Below are positions 56,085 to 64,000 of a stretch of DNA of 64,000 nt, one piece after another. Within the stretch, counting starts at the first letter, position 1; every line of letters begins with the position of its first letter. This DNA comes from Glaciihabitans sp. (GTDB taxonomy: Bacteria > Actinomycetota > Actinomycetes > Actinomycetales > Microbacteriaceae): positions 62,001-126,000 of the forward strand of contig JAODMF010000013.1 in the NCBI GenBank assembly GCA_025464095.1, in the 5' to 3' direction. Below the pieces are notes generated by a model. That model saw only the letters and a list, made by a program, of their open reading frames with translations. It did no database searches and was not told the DNA's origin. The translations under genes were made by a program, and so were the position numbers.

Positions 56085-57125
56085 CTACACCTGCCACACG
56101 CCAGGGATGCTCGTGACGGTGCTGATGGTGATGTCGTCGAGAGTGGGAAGGACGTGGTTCAACGCGTCCCGAGCGGCGTGGGCCACCCCTTCCGCAGCGC
56201 CGAGAGTGCCGTCCTCCACCTGAATCGTTGCCGCACCCTGCAGCCGATGACCAACCCAGCGCAGCTGCAGGCGCGGCACCGAGAGCACGCCCGGAGTGTG
56301 ATCCAGGGCATGTTCCGCTTTCGCCAACAGGTCGGGCTCTATCCCGTCCATCAGCCGGCGACCAATGCTGCGGACAGTTCCCCACAGCAGCACGATGATG
56401 GCGGCGGAGATCACGAGTCCAACGATCGGATCCGCGAGCGGGAAACCGAGCATGACGCCCACCGCGCCAACGACAACGGCGAGGGACGTAAGCCCGTCCG
56501 TTCGAGCGTGCACGCCATCCGCGACTAGCGCGGCGGAGCCGATTCGCCGCCCGACCCGGATGCGGTAAATCGCGACGATCTCGTTGCCGGCGAATCCGAT
56601 CACACCCGCGGCGACTACCCACCACAGGTTGTGCAACGGCTGCGGGTGAATCAGTCGACCGACGGACTGCCAGGCAGCGACGATCGCCGACAGCGCGACA
56701 ACGGCCACGATGAACAGTCCGGCAAGGTCTTCGGCCCGGCCATAGCCGAAGGTATATCGCCGAGATGCCGCCCGGCGTCCGAGATTGAATGCGATCCACA
56801 GCGGCACCGCGGTGAGCGCATCTGAGAAATTGTGGATCGTATCCGCGAGCAGCGCAACGGAACCGCTGATTATCACCACGGCAAACTGCAGCACCGTTGT
56901 AGCGAGCAGGACGAAGAGGCTGATCTTGAGCGCTCGAACCCCCTGCGCGCTTGCCTCCAGAGCGTCGTCAATGGAGTCGGACGCGTCGTGGCTGTGCGGC
57001 ACGAAGAGGCCATACAGGAAGCCCTTTATGCCCTTCGGATGGCTGTGGTCACTTCCGTGCTCGTGGCCATGCTCATGCTCATGCTCATGGCTGTGCTCGT
57101 GGCCGTGGGCTGAGGTCGGACTCAT
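56085..57125 (-). CDS. Cation diffusion facilitator transporter with His-rich N-terminus
   Basis: HGHEHSHEHEHEHGHEHGSDHSH; ALLADTIHNFSDALTAVPLWIAFNLGRR. Confidence 0.93.
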   Translation of the reverse strand: MSPTSAHGHEHSHEHEHEHGHEHGSDHSHPKGIKGFLYGLFVPHSHDASDSIDDALEASAQGVRALKISLFVLLATTVLQFAVVIISGSVALLADTIHNFSDALTAVPLWIAFNLGRRAASRRYTFGYGRAEDLAGLFIVAVVALSAIVAAWQSVGRLIHPQPLHNLWWVVAAGVIGFAGNEIVAIYRIRVGRRIGSAALVADGVHARTDGLTSLAVVVGAVGVMLGFPLADPIVGLVISAAIIVLLWGTVRSIGRRLMDGIEPDLLAKAEHALDHTPGVLSVPRLQLRWVGHRLQGAATIQVEDGTLGAAEGVAHAARDALNHVLPTLDDITISTVTSIPGVWQV

Positions 57126-57490
57126 TCGGACACCCCCGCCTGCGCGTGGTGGTGTCGCGGGGTTCCACCGAGTGAGTGCTCGGCCTGGAAGATTGCTGCG
57201 CTGACTAACTGCTGCGCATGTTCGTCCGCTAACCGGTAGAACACGCGGGTGCCGTCCTGGCGGGCGAGCACGATTCGCGCCAGTCGCAGCTTCGCCAGGT
57301 GCTGTGACACCGCGGCCGGGGACTTCCCCGTGATGTCGGCCAGGTGATTTACCGACATTTCGCCAGCCGCCGAGAGTGCCAGAATGAGCCGAACTCTCGT
57401 CGCGTCAGCCAGCATCGCAAACACCTCGACCGCCAGCTCGACATACTGGCTGTCCACCTCTCGGCCACATATCTTCGTATCTGCATTCAC
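57122..57490 (-). CDS. ArsR/SmtB family metalloregulator
   Basis: AVEVFAMLADATRVRLILALSAAGEMSVNHLADITGKSPAAVSQHLAKLRLARIV; His-rich tail; GTG start. Confidence 0.92.
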   Translation of the reverse strand: MNADTKICGREVDSQYVELAVEVFAMLADATRVRLILALSAAGEMSVNHLADITGKSPAAVSQHLAKLRLARIVLARQDGTRVFYRLADEHAQQLVSAAIFQAEHSLGGTPRHHHAQAGVSE

Positions 57491-57498
57491 ATGCAGAT
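57479..57498. promoter_or_regulatory. ATCTGCAT-TCAC-ATGCAGAT palindrome at ArsR start (candidate operator)
   Basis: Perfect 8-bp arms with 4-nt spacer overlapping the GTG start codon. Confidence 0.55.
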
Positions 57499-57594
57499 GA
57501 TGTCACAGAATCGACCGCGGAAGCGAATTCCTGTGAATCGCGGCCGTAGATGTCACCGTGATCACGGCGATATATGTCCTGTTTAGTGCGTGAA

Positions 57595-57621
57595 TCAATG
57601 CGCCTCTTGGCGGCGCATTGA
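57595..57621. terminator. Stem-loop TCAATGCGCC-TCTTGGC-GGCGCATTGA
   Basis: Perfect 10-bp stem downstream of 57689..58222; no strong U tract. Confidence 0.45.
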
Positions 57622-57688
57622 CGCCGATCTCTGTCATCGATCTTGGGGAGTGGTGGTCGTTCGCGCCATCGCCGATTGATCCTTCGAT

Positions 57689-58222
57689 CTACTCGGTGGT
57701 CGTTCTGTCGCGACGGAATAGGCGCCAGACCCTTGCGCCAACGAGCAGGAAGATGGCGATGATAACGATGGGCACGACGAGCCATTCCCATCCCCCCGAC
57801 CACCCGATGCCGAAGCCCTGATCATTCGAGAACGCGTTGACGGGCACGAAGACGAAGGTTGCCTCCGCCTTCATCGGTGCAGCGCTATCCACCACTGCCA
57901 GCATGCCCCCGACGAACGAGAGGAACACGACCCAGTACGTGCCGAGCGCTGCCGCCGCAGTCAACGTGCCGATTGACCAGAGCGGCCGCATCCATCCTCC
58001 CTCGCCATAGCGTTCTGCAAGTGTTCGCGGGGCGCCTAGGCCGGCAATTACCGCTTGCACCGGCCGCCCATCCGTGTCGATCTCGTCGCGCAGCGTTCTC
58101 AGAATGCGCCTACGCTCGGAGGCAGAGACGACTCCCTCGAGGTGCCAGTCCAGACGAAGCAAGTACATGGATGCGCGCATGGAGGTCGAACGTTTGGCTG
58201 GAGTGAAGTGTGACATGCTCAT
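57689..58222 (-). CDS. Membrane protein with HAAS/DUF1700-like N-terminus, partner of PadR
   Basis: LDWHLEGVVSASERRRILRTLRDEIDTDGRPVQAVIAGLGAPRTLAERYGEG; TM segments. Confidence 0.7.
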   Translation of the reverse strand: MSMSHFTPAKRSTSMRASMYLLRLDWHLEGVVSASERRRILRTLRDEIDTDGRPVQAVIAGLGAPRTLAERYGEGGWMRPLWSIGTLTAAAALGTYWVVFLSFVGGMLAVVDSAAPMKAEATFVFVPVNAFSNDQGFGIGWSGGWEWLVVPIVIIAIFLLVGARVWRLFRRDRTTTE

Positions 58223-58560
58223 TCCCTTTCGAGTTCGATGGCGTCGGACACGGCCGTAGCAGTTTGCTCCCACTGATGTCGGGCGACCGCGAGTGCAATT
58301 GCGCCTGCATCCGTCAGCGCGAAGTACTTGCGAGGCGGGCCACTCGGCGACGACCTGGAGAACGTCGTGACGAGCGAGTCCCGTTCGAGCCGGTTCAGGA
58401 CGGGGTATACCAGTCCCGTACTGACTTCGAGGTCGAGCGCCGTCAAGCGCTCGACCAACTCATACCCGTACGACTCTTCCTGCTGAATAAGTTGCAGAAC
58501 TACCAACGGGAGCACTGCGCGCGTCAGTTGCGCATCCTGTCGAGCTTGTATACGAGACAC
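58219..58560 (-). CDS. PadR family transcriptional regulator
   Basis: LVVLQLIQQEESYGYELVERLTALDLEVSTGLVYPVLNRLERDSLV; overlaps the downstream gene. Confidence 0.9.
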   Translation of the reverse strand: MSRIQARQDAQLTRAVLPLVVLQLIQQEESYGYELVERLTALDLEVSTGLVYPVLNRLERDSLVTTFSRSSPSGPPRKYFALTDAGAIALAVARHQWEQTATAVSDAIELERE

Positions 58561-58720
58561 GCTAGTAGTGAAGCACGAATAGCGAGAGCCTGGCAAGCTG
58601 ATTCTCGAATACGACCGTTCATGAATCAGTCGACACCCTCGTCGCTCAGTCCGGCGAGTCGTGTCTCATGACTCGGGTCGGCGATCTATGTAAAGCAGGC
58701 GGCGTTCGCGTTACTGAGGC

Positions 58721-59287
58721 ATGGCCACGATCGGTTACGCCCGCGTCTCGACCCGAGACCAGAATCCGGACGGCCAGACGGATGCGCTCGAAGCTGCGGG
58801 CTGCGACAAGATCTTCGTCGAACACGCATCCGGCACCCTGGCGAAAAGGCCGGCGTTGACGGAAGCCCTGGGGTATCTGCGCGAGGGTGACTCGCTCGTG
58901 GTGACGAAGCTTGACCGGCTCGGCCGGTCTGTACGGAACCTCAAACAAGTTGCGGATGAGCTGCAGCAGCGTGGGGTCGGGTTGAAGGCCCTCTCGCAGG
59001 GCATCGACACCACCACTCCGGGTGGCCGTTTGTTCTTCCACATGCTCGCCGCGATCGCGGAGTTCGAGCACGACCTCATCGTGGAGCGCACCCACGACGG
59101 CCTCGCGGCCGCCCGCGCACGCGGGCGGAAGGGTGGCCCGAAGTTCAAAATGACGCCGACGAAGATCCGGCAGGCCCGGGCGATGTATGACGAGGGCGGC
59201 CACACCGTGCAGGAGATTGCCGACACGTTCGGGGTGTCCCGGCCCACTATCTATCGGCACTTGGCCGAGCACGTCGAACGGGCCTGA
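58721..59287 (+). CDS. Serine recombinase (resolvase/invertase)
   Basis: MATIGYARVSTRDQNPDGQ...LVVTKLDRLGRSVRNL...LFFHMLAAIAEFEHDLIVERT; C-terminal Hin-type HTH. Confidence 0.95.
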   Translation: MATIGYARVSTRDQNPDGQTDALEAAGCDKIFVEHASGTLAKRPALTEALGYLREGDSLVVTKLDRLGRSVRNLKQVADELQQRGVGLKALSQGIDTTTPGGRLFFHMLAAIAEFEHDLIVERTHDGLAAARARGRKGGPKFKMTPTKIRQARAMYDEGGHTVQEIADTFGVSRPTIYRHLAEHVERA

Positions 59288-59296
59288 CGAGGGATC

Positions 59297-60729
59297 ATGG
59301 CGCACCTCAGCGACCGGCAGAAGGCCGAGCTTGTGCGCCAGCAGCAGGACGGTGTGCCGTGGACGCGTCTTGCGGAGCACTCCGGCGTTGCGGTGCGGAC
59401 TCTGCAACGCTGGGCAGCTCGGATGGCGACGGGTCAGCTCGCGAGAGCACCTCGACGCGATAAGGGATCGACGCGCACTGCCGCCGAACTGGTCACCGCA
59501 ATCGAGGCGCTTGTTGTGCGCCGGCCCGCGCCGACGACCGCGTATATCCACCGTCGCATCGGTGACACTGCCCGGGATCGCGGATTGCCGGCCCCCGGAT
59601 ACACCACGGTCCGCGAGATCGTGCACTCGCTCGACGCCTGGCGGCTCTCGCTGACGGCGGGGACGCGGCGTACCGGGACAGGTTCGAGCTGGTCTACCGC
59701 CGCACGACCTCCGCGCCAAATGAGCAGTGGCAGATGGATCACACCCTGCTCGATGTGATGATCCTCGACGACCGGCAGCAACCCGTCCGTCCATGGCTCA
59801 CGATCGTGCTCGACGACTACTCACGGGCGATCACCGGCTACGCACTCGGCGTCTCAGCACCCACGGCCGAGCATTCCGCACTGGCGTTCCATCAGGTCGT
59901 TGCTCGAAAACGAAACCCGAAGTGGGTGGTGTCGGGGCTCCCGGACATCCTCTACAGCGATCACGGGTCCGACTTCACCTCGACCAGAATCGAACAAGTC
60001 TGCCTCGACCTACACGTGCGCCTGATCCACTCCCGAGTCGGCGTTCCGCAGGGACGCGGCAAGATCGAACGGTTCTACCGAACGATCACGACCGAGCTGC
60101 TGCCGCACCTGCCCGGCTTCATCCCGCACGGCACCGGCGGGGCACCCGTCAGCGCTCCCACGATGACCTTGCATCAACTTGATGACGTGATCGAGCGATT
60201 CATCGTCGACGAGTACAACGAACGGCCGCATTCAGCGACTGGCGAGGCCCCGCACGCGCGATGGAGGAGCGACAGCTTCATCCCTCGAATGCCCGCGCAC
60301 CCGGAGGACCTCGATTCGCTCCTGCTGACTGCCGCGACCACGCGACGTGTGCAACGCGACGGGATCCGCTTCGCATCGACCCGATACATTTCACCGGTCC
60401 TCGCCGCATACGTCGGCGAAGACATCACGGTACGGTATGACCCCCGCGACCTGGGCGAGGTGCGGGTGTTTCACGACAACACGTTCTTGTGCCGCGCGAT
60501 CGCGCCCGAACGCTCCTCTGAAACCGTGTCTTTCACCGATCTGCAGACGGCGCGGAACACGCAACGCCGCCCCCTGAAACAGCAACTCCGCGAGCTCGCC
60601 GCTCACGCCGGCTCGCTGCCGGAAGACACCCGCCACCGACCCGAGATCTTGCGCGCACCGGAGAGCGCACCCGATTCAACGACACCGGCGCCGACACGAC
60701 ACGGATTGAGGACCTATGCCAACGACTGA
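59297..60729 (+). pseudogene. DDE (Mu/TniA-like) transposase split by a frameshift near 59640-59660
   Basis: ORF 59297..59758 gives the HTH part; the frame of ORF 59734..60729 reads upstream as ALADGGDAAYRDRFELVYRRTTSAPNEQWQMDHTLLDVMILDD, continuing with LDDYSRAITGY, YSDHGSDFTS, GRGKIERFYRTI. Confidence 0.8.
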
Positions 60730-61642
60730 GCCAGACGACGGCAAACCCATCTCCGTCCTCTTCGAATCAGGCGACGACGGGCGCCGGTTCCTCAGCGGCT
60801 ACTTCGACGAGTTCAAAGAAGCACCGCCGCCCCACGGTGACACGCGGCTCGCGTTCGTGACCACGCGGGAGCACCGCCGGTTCACGGAGTTCGCAGACAC
60901 CGTCCGCTCACACCGCTACATCGGTCTCGGCTACGGACCGCCCGGGATCGGCAAGACGCTCTCCGCCCGCCACTACGCCGGCACCGACGAATGGGAACAG
61001 TGGCACCCACTCTCACGAAGCACCGGTGCCCTGCCACCCGTGCCCGAAGCCGTTCAGAAAAGCAAAACCGCGTTCTTCACCCCAACTGTCGCGGCGACCA
61101 TCAAGCAGATCGACCAAGGCCTACCCCGCGCGTGCCAGCACATCTCCTGGGCCATCGATTACGCCCAGCACGGCCACGTCGACCCCTACGTTCATGCCGA
61201 ATCCCAATACAGCGGGAACACCGAACTGCTCATCATCGATGAAGCCGACCGACTCAAAACAGCCGGCCTTGAACAAGTCCGCGATTTCTACGACCGCCAC
61301 CGAATGGGCGTCATCCTCATCGGAATGCCCGGCATCGAGAAACGCCTCGCCCGCTACCCCCAGCTCTACAGTCGCATCGGATTCGCCCACGAATACCGGA
61401 CCCTCCGAAGCGACGAACTCACCGCAGTCGTCGCGCAACGCCTCCCCGACCCCGATCCGGATGACTCAGGTCTCGCACACACGGCAGCTCTCGCCGCGAT
61501 CGTCCGCGCGACCAATGGAAACTTTCGCCTCGCCGACCGGCTCGTCACCCAGATCAACCGCATCCTCGACATCAACATGCACACCCATCTCACCCCGGAG
61601 GCCGTCGACGCAGCCCAGGAGGCGCTTCTGATCGGACGTTAA
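60716..61642 (+). CDS. TniB/IstB-like AAA ATPase of transposon
   Basis: Walker A GLGYGPPGIGKTLSARHYAG, Walker B ELLIIDEADRLK. Confidence 0.85.
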   Translation: MPTTEPDDGKPISVLFESGDDGRRFLSGYFDEFKEAPPPHGDTRLAFVTTREHRRFTEFADTVRSHRYIGLGYGPPGIGKTLSARHYAGTDEWEQWHPLSRSTGALPPVPEAVQKSKTAFFTPTVAATIKQIDQGLPRACQHISWAIDYAQHGHVDPYVHAESQYSGNTELLIIDEADRLKTAGLEQVRDFYDRHRMGVILIGMPGIEKRLARYPQLYSRIGFAHEYRTLRSDELTAVVAQRLPDPDPDDSGLAHTAALAAIVRATNGNFRLADRLVTQINRILDINMHTHLTPEAVDAAQEALLIGR

Positions 61643-61833
61643 ATGGCGCGGGAACCACGACACTTATCGTCGCAAGCCACACGAATTCCATCCGCTCATA
61701 GAAAATTCGCAGGAAAATAACGTTTCGATAACTAGCGCTCCGTTACCTGACCGTTATATATTTCAAGAGCAGAAGTTGTTTGCTGTGGCAGCTTCTGTGG
61801 AATGTGATTGCAGGACACTCTTGGTGCAAGGGA

Positions 61834-61867
61834 GAGGGTCGGTTTCTAGCCTCTGAAACCGACCCTC
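61834..61867. terminator. Stem-loop GAGGGTCGGTTTC-TAGCCTCT-GAAACCGACCCTC
   Basis: Perfect 13-bp stem between transposon ATPase and MarR gene. Confidence 0.5.
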
Positions 61868-61934
61868 AATCCTGTTTAACGACCCGATCCGGTGCCCGGT
61901 AATTTCCTTTCCATTCCGTGCATAGAGTTGATAT

Positions 61935-62381
61935 GTGTCCGACAAGACGAGCGCAGCGGTCGCCGCCTGGGAAGCGCTCTTTCGCGCGCAGGTTGCCGTG
62001 CTCCGACGGCTCAACCAGGAGTTTCCGACCGGCGAGATCTCGTTCAATGAGTACGACGTGCTGTTCAACCTGTCGCGGCAGGACGGTCGCCAGTTGCGTA
62101 TCCGCGACCTTAATCGGCACCTCCTGTTGACGCAGCCCAGCGTGAGTCGCATGGTCGACCGCCTCGCCGCTCGTGGGTTCGTGCGCAAAGAGAGTGACCC
62201 CGGCGACGGTCGCGGCACGTTCGTTTGCCTGACGGATGCCGGCTACGCCCTGTTCCTGCGCGTCGCCGCCGCGCACGCGGCCGCGATCACCCACCACGTG
62301 GGTGGCGCGCTCGATCGTGACGAGCTGCGGCGACTGCGCGAACTCGCCGACAAGCTCCGCGGAAGCGTCGACGACAGCTAG
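61935..62381 (+). CDS. MarR family transcriptional regulator
   Basis: EISFNEYDVLFNLSRQDGRQLRIRDLNRHLLLTQPSVSRMVDRLAARGFVRKESDPGDGRGTFVCLTDAG. Confidence 0.92.
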   Translation: MSDKTSAAVAAWEALFRAQVAVLRRLNQEFPTGEISFNEYDVLFNLSRQDGRQLRIRDLNRHLLLTQPSVSRMVDRLAARGFVRKESDPGDGRGTFVCLTDAGYALFLRVAAAHAAAITHHVGGALDRDELRRLRELADKLRGSVDDS

Positions 62382-63265
62382 GACAGCGAGCGGTTGGCGG
62401 CCGTCCACCGGCGCCGTGATCCGGCGAGCGCAGCCAGAGTGTGCGGTAGTTGGGCCAGTCGCTCGAAGCGAGCGCGGCTGGCGTCCTTCTGCGCAAGATA
62501 TGAGCGCGCGAGTGCCCAGCGACGGTGGCCGGGCAATTCGAGCAAGGCGAGCGCCCAGCGAGTCTGGAGGGTGACAGAGTCCACAGCGAGTCGCATCCGC
62601 GCGTAGCCCTCGGACGGCAGCACGAGCGGTCCGGGCTGGATGTCCAGTTCATCGAGCAGGGGGTGCATCTCTTCGCTGGCGCCCATTGCCTGCACCAGGG
62701 CGCCGAGATCCTCACGCTCCGTCTGGCTAAGCAGTGCCTTGAACTGGTTGGCAAAGAAATGGAACTGGGTGCCGTTTCGCTGCCGTCTGCCATCGAGCCG
62801 ATCATGGGTAGCGAAGATAGCTGTTGCGATGCGGTCGAGGCCCGGAACATTCTGGCCGCGAATTTTCACGGGCTGGCTTCGCTCCCACAGTCGGTCGAAC
62901 ACCTCTTCTGGATCGGCGAAGAACCCGGGAATCACCGTGAAGATGCGCAACGCGGCGATGCAGTCGTCGTGCGTGAAAATGGTGCTCATCGTCGGCAGCA
63001 CCCTGAAGCGCGGCGCCCTCTTCTCGTGCCAGCCGGCGCCGCGGAGCGCGCGGATGAGGTGTGGTGCCGATGCCGGATCCACGATCAACGAGACGAGGGG
63101 CGAGACAGCGGGCGTGATGAGTCGGTTCCTGAGGAACACGGGGCCGCCGCCGATCAGGGCTCGGATGCGCAACGCAACGCAGCGCTCGGTGACGAGAAGT
63201 GCGATCGTGTCTTTGTCCTCGCGAAGTTGGTACCCGCTCGCGCCGGAGTCGTTGGGTCGCGCCAC
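62378..63265 (-). CDS. Putative nucleotidyltransferase-like protein
   Basis: 295 aa; HLIRALRGAGWHEKRAPR...IFTHDDCIAALRIFTVIPGFFADPEEVFDRLWERSQPVKIRGQNVPGLDRIATAIFATHD resembles the NTP_transf_5-type pattern. Confidence 0.5.
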   Translation of the reverse strand: MARPNDSGASGYQLREDKDTIALLVTERCVALRIRALIGGGPVFLRNRLITPAVSPLVSLIVDPASAPHLIRALRGAGWHEKRAPRFRVLPTMSTIFTHDDCIAALRIFTVIPGFFADPEEVFDRLWERSQPVKIRGQNVPGLDRIATAIFATHDRLDGRRQRNGTQFHFFANQFKALLSQTEREDLGALVQAMGASEEMHPLLDELDIQPGPLVLPSEGYARMRLAVDSVTLQTRWALALLELPGHRRWALARSYLAQKDASRARFERLAQLPHTLAALAGSRRRWTAANRSLS

Positions 63266-63345
63266 GTGAATCCTCCTCCCGCCGCCAGAGTACTAGCCGC
63301 GCGGGTTGCCCCGTGGGCGTGAAAGCGGCTGCCAGTTGGCAGCGA

Positions 63346-64000
63346 TCAGAAGGTGGGTCGGGCGCCCATGACGGTAACCGCCCGCGCCGCCACCCGCGCG
63401 CCGGAGCGTGCCGACCGCGTCGTGCTGCCGCTCGTGATCCACGTGTCCAAAAATCCCGCGCAGAACGCGTCGCCAGCACCGGTGGGGTCCAGTACCCGTG
63501 AGGGCAGCGAAGGGATGTGCGAGGCCGGACGGTCGGTGCGCGCGACGTACACGCCGCCGATCCCCATGGTCAGCACGACCACGTCGAACGACTGCGAGAG
63601 GGCGGCGGCGATCTCTGCCGGGTCGGTGAGACCGGTGAGAACGGCACCCTCGTCGTAGTTCGGAAAGATCAGGGAAGCACCGGCCACAGCATCCAGGAAG
63701 CTGTCGACTCCGTAGTCGACGAGAAATCCTGCGGATCCGGGGTCGACGGACACCTCGACACCTTTGGCCCGTGCGCGCGAAACGAGTCGCTTGACCGGCT
63801 CTGCACCGGCGCGGCCAAACAGGGAGTAGCCGGTGAAATGCAGGAGACGCGCGCCCTCGAGCGTCTCATCGGAAACCTCATCCGGGTCGAAGGCGTCGTT
63901 GGCGCCCCGGTCGGTAAGCATGGTGCGCTGCTCGCCCTCCACGACGATCACGATCGTGCCGGTTGGCAGCTCCGGGTCCCGCGAGAGGAAGGGGCGGACG
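63346..64000 (-). CDS. PfkB family carbohydrate kinase (5' part beyond window end)
   Basis: LIFPNYDEGAVLTG...VVVLTMGIGGVYVAR...SRVLDPTGAGDAFCAGFLDTW. Confidence 0.9.
   Translation of the reverse strand, partial: VRPFLSRDPELPTGTIVIVVEGEQRTMLTDRGANDAFDPDEVSDETLEGARLLHFTGYSLFGRAGAEPVKRLVSRARAKGVEVSVDPGSAGFLVDYGVDSFLDAVAGASLIFPNYDEGAVLTGLTDPAEIAAALSQSFDVVVLTMGIGGVYVARTDRPASHIPSLPSRVLDPTGAGDAFCAGFLDTWITSGSTTRSARSGARVAARAVTVMGARPTF

Larger units (their letters stand above)
58721..61642 (+). mobile_element. Resolvase / TniA-like / TniB-like transposon (Tn552/Tn402-type logic); ends not determined
   Basis: Three consecutive plus-strand mobile genes inserted between PadR and MarR genes. Confidence 0.75.

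Noticed and set aside
57556-57567. CCGTGATCACGG palindrome as a regulatory site
   Set aside because: Only 12 bp, no gene start close by on the expected side; too weak alone.

Overview
The window is a high-GC actinobacterial chromosome segment; gene content and order look like Microbacteriaceae (Micrococcales), an inference from general resemblance only. Most of it is a conserved backbone: two divergent GH13 genes, LacI/TetR/MFS genes, a near-complete menaquinone locus (menG, prenyl synthase, menF, menD, menA, menE, menB, menC), System II cytochrome c maturation genes (ccsB/resB/ccdA/tlpA), an archaeal-length aspS, a two-component system, an Nramp operon, proC, tadA, upp and a zinc-type CDF/ArsR pair. 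Three accessory segments interrupt it. (1) 1-5780 is a defence-type island abutting a tRNA-Met(CAT) gene beside a truncated tyrosine integrase. It holds a tandem ubiquitin-like (multiubiquitin-type) gene overlapping an E1-associated-domain gene that runs off the left edge, a divergent HigB plus HigA-ImmA/IrrE toxin-antitoxin pair, and an ApeA-like HEPN protein. (2) 12.5-14.95 kb next to tRNA-Tyr holds a rolling-circle Rep remnant, an unusual hairpin-rich non-coding region and an orphan AAA ATPase. (3) 58.7-61.6 kb is a resolvase/TniA-like/TniB-like transposon whose transposase reading frame is broken. I also found families of long imperfect palindromes filling intergenic gaps, a Cys-rich 33-aa uORF and several operator-like palindromes. 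The strongest candidate for an unusual system is the bacterial ubiquitin-like conjugation operon at the left edge.
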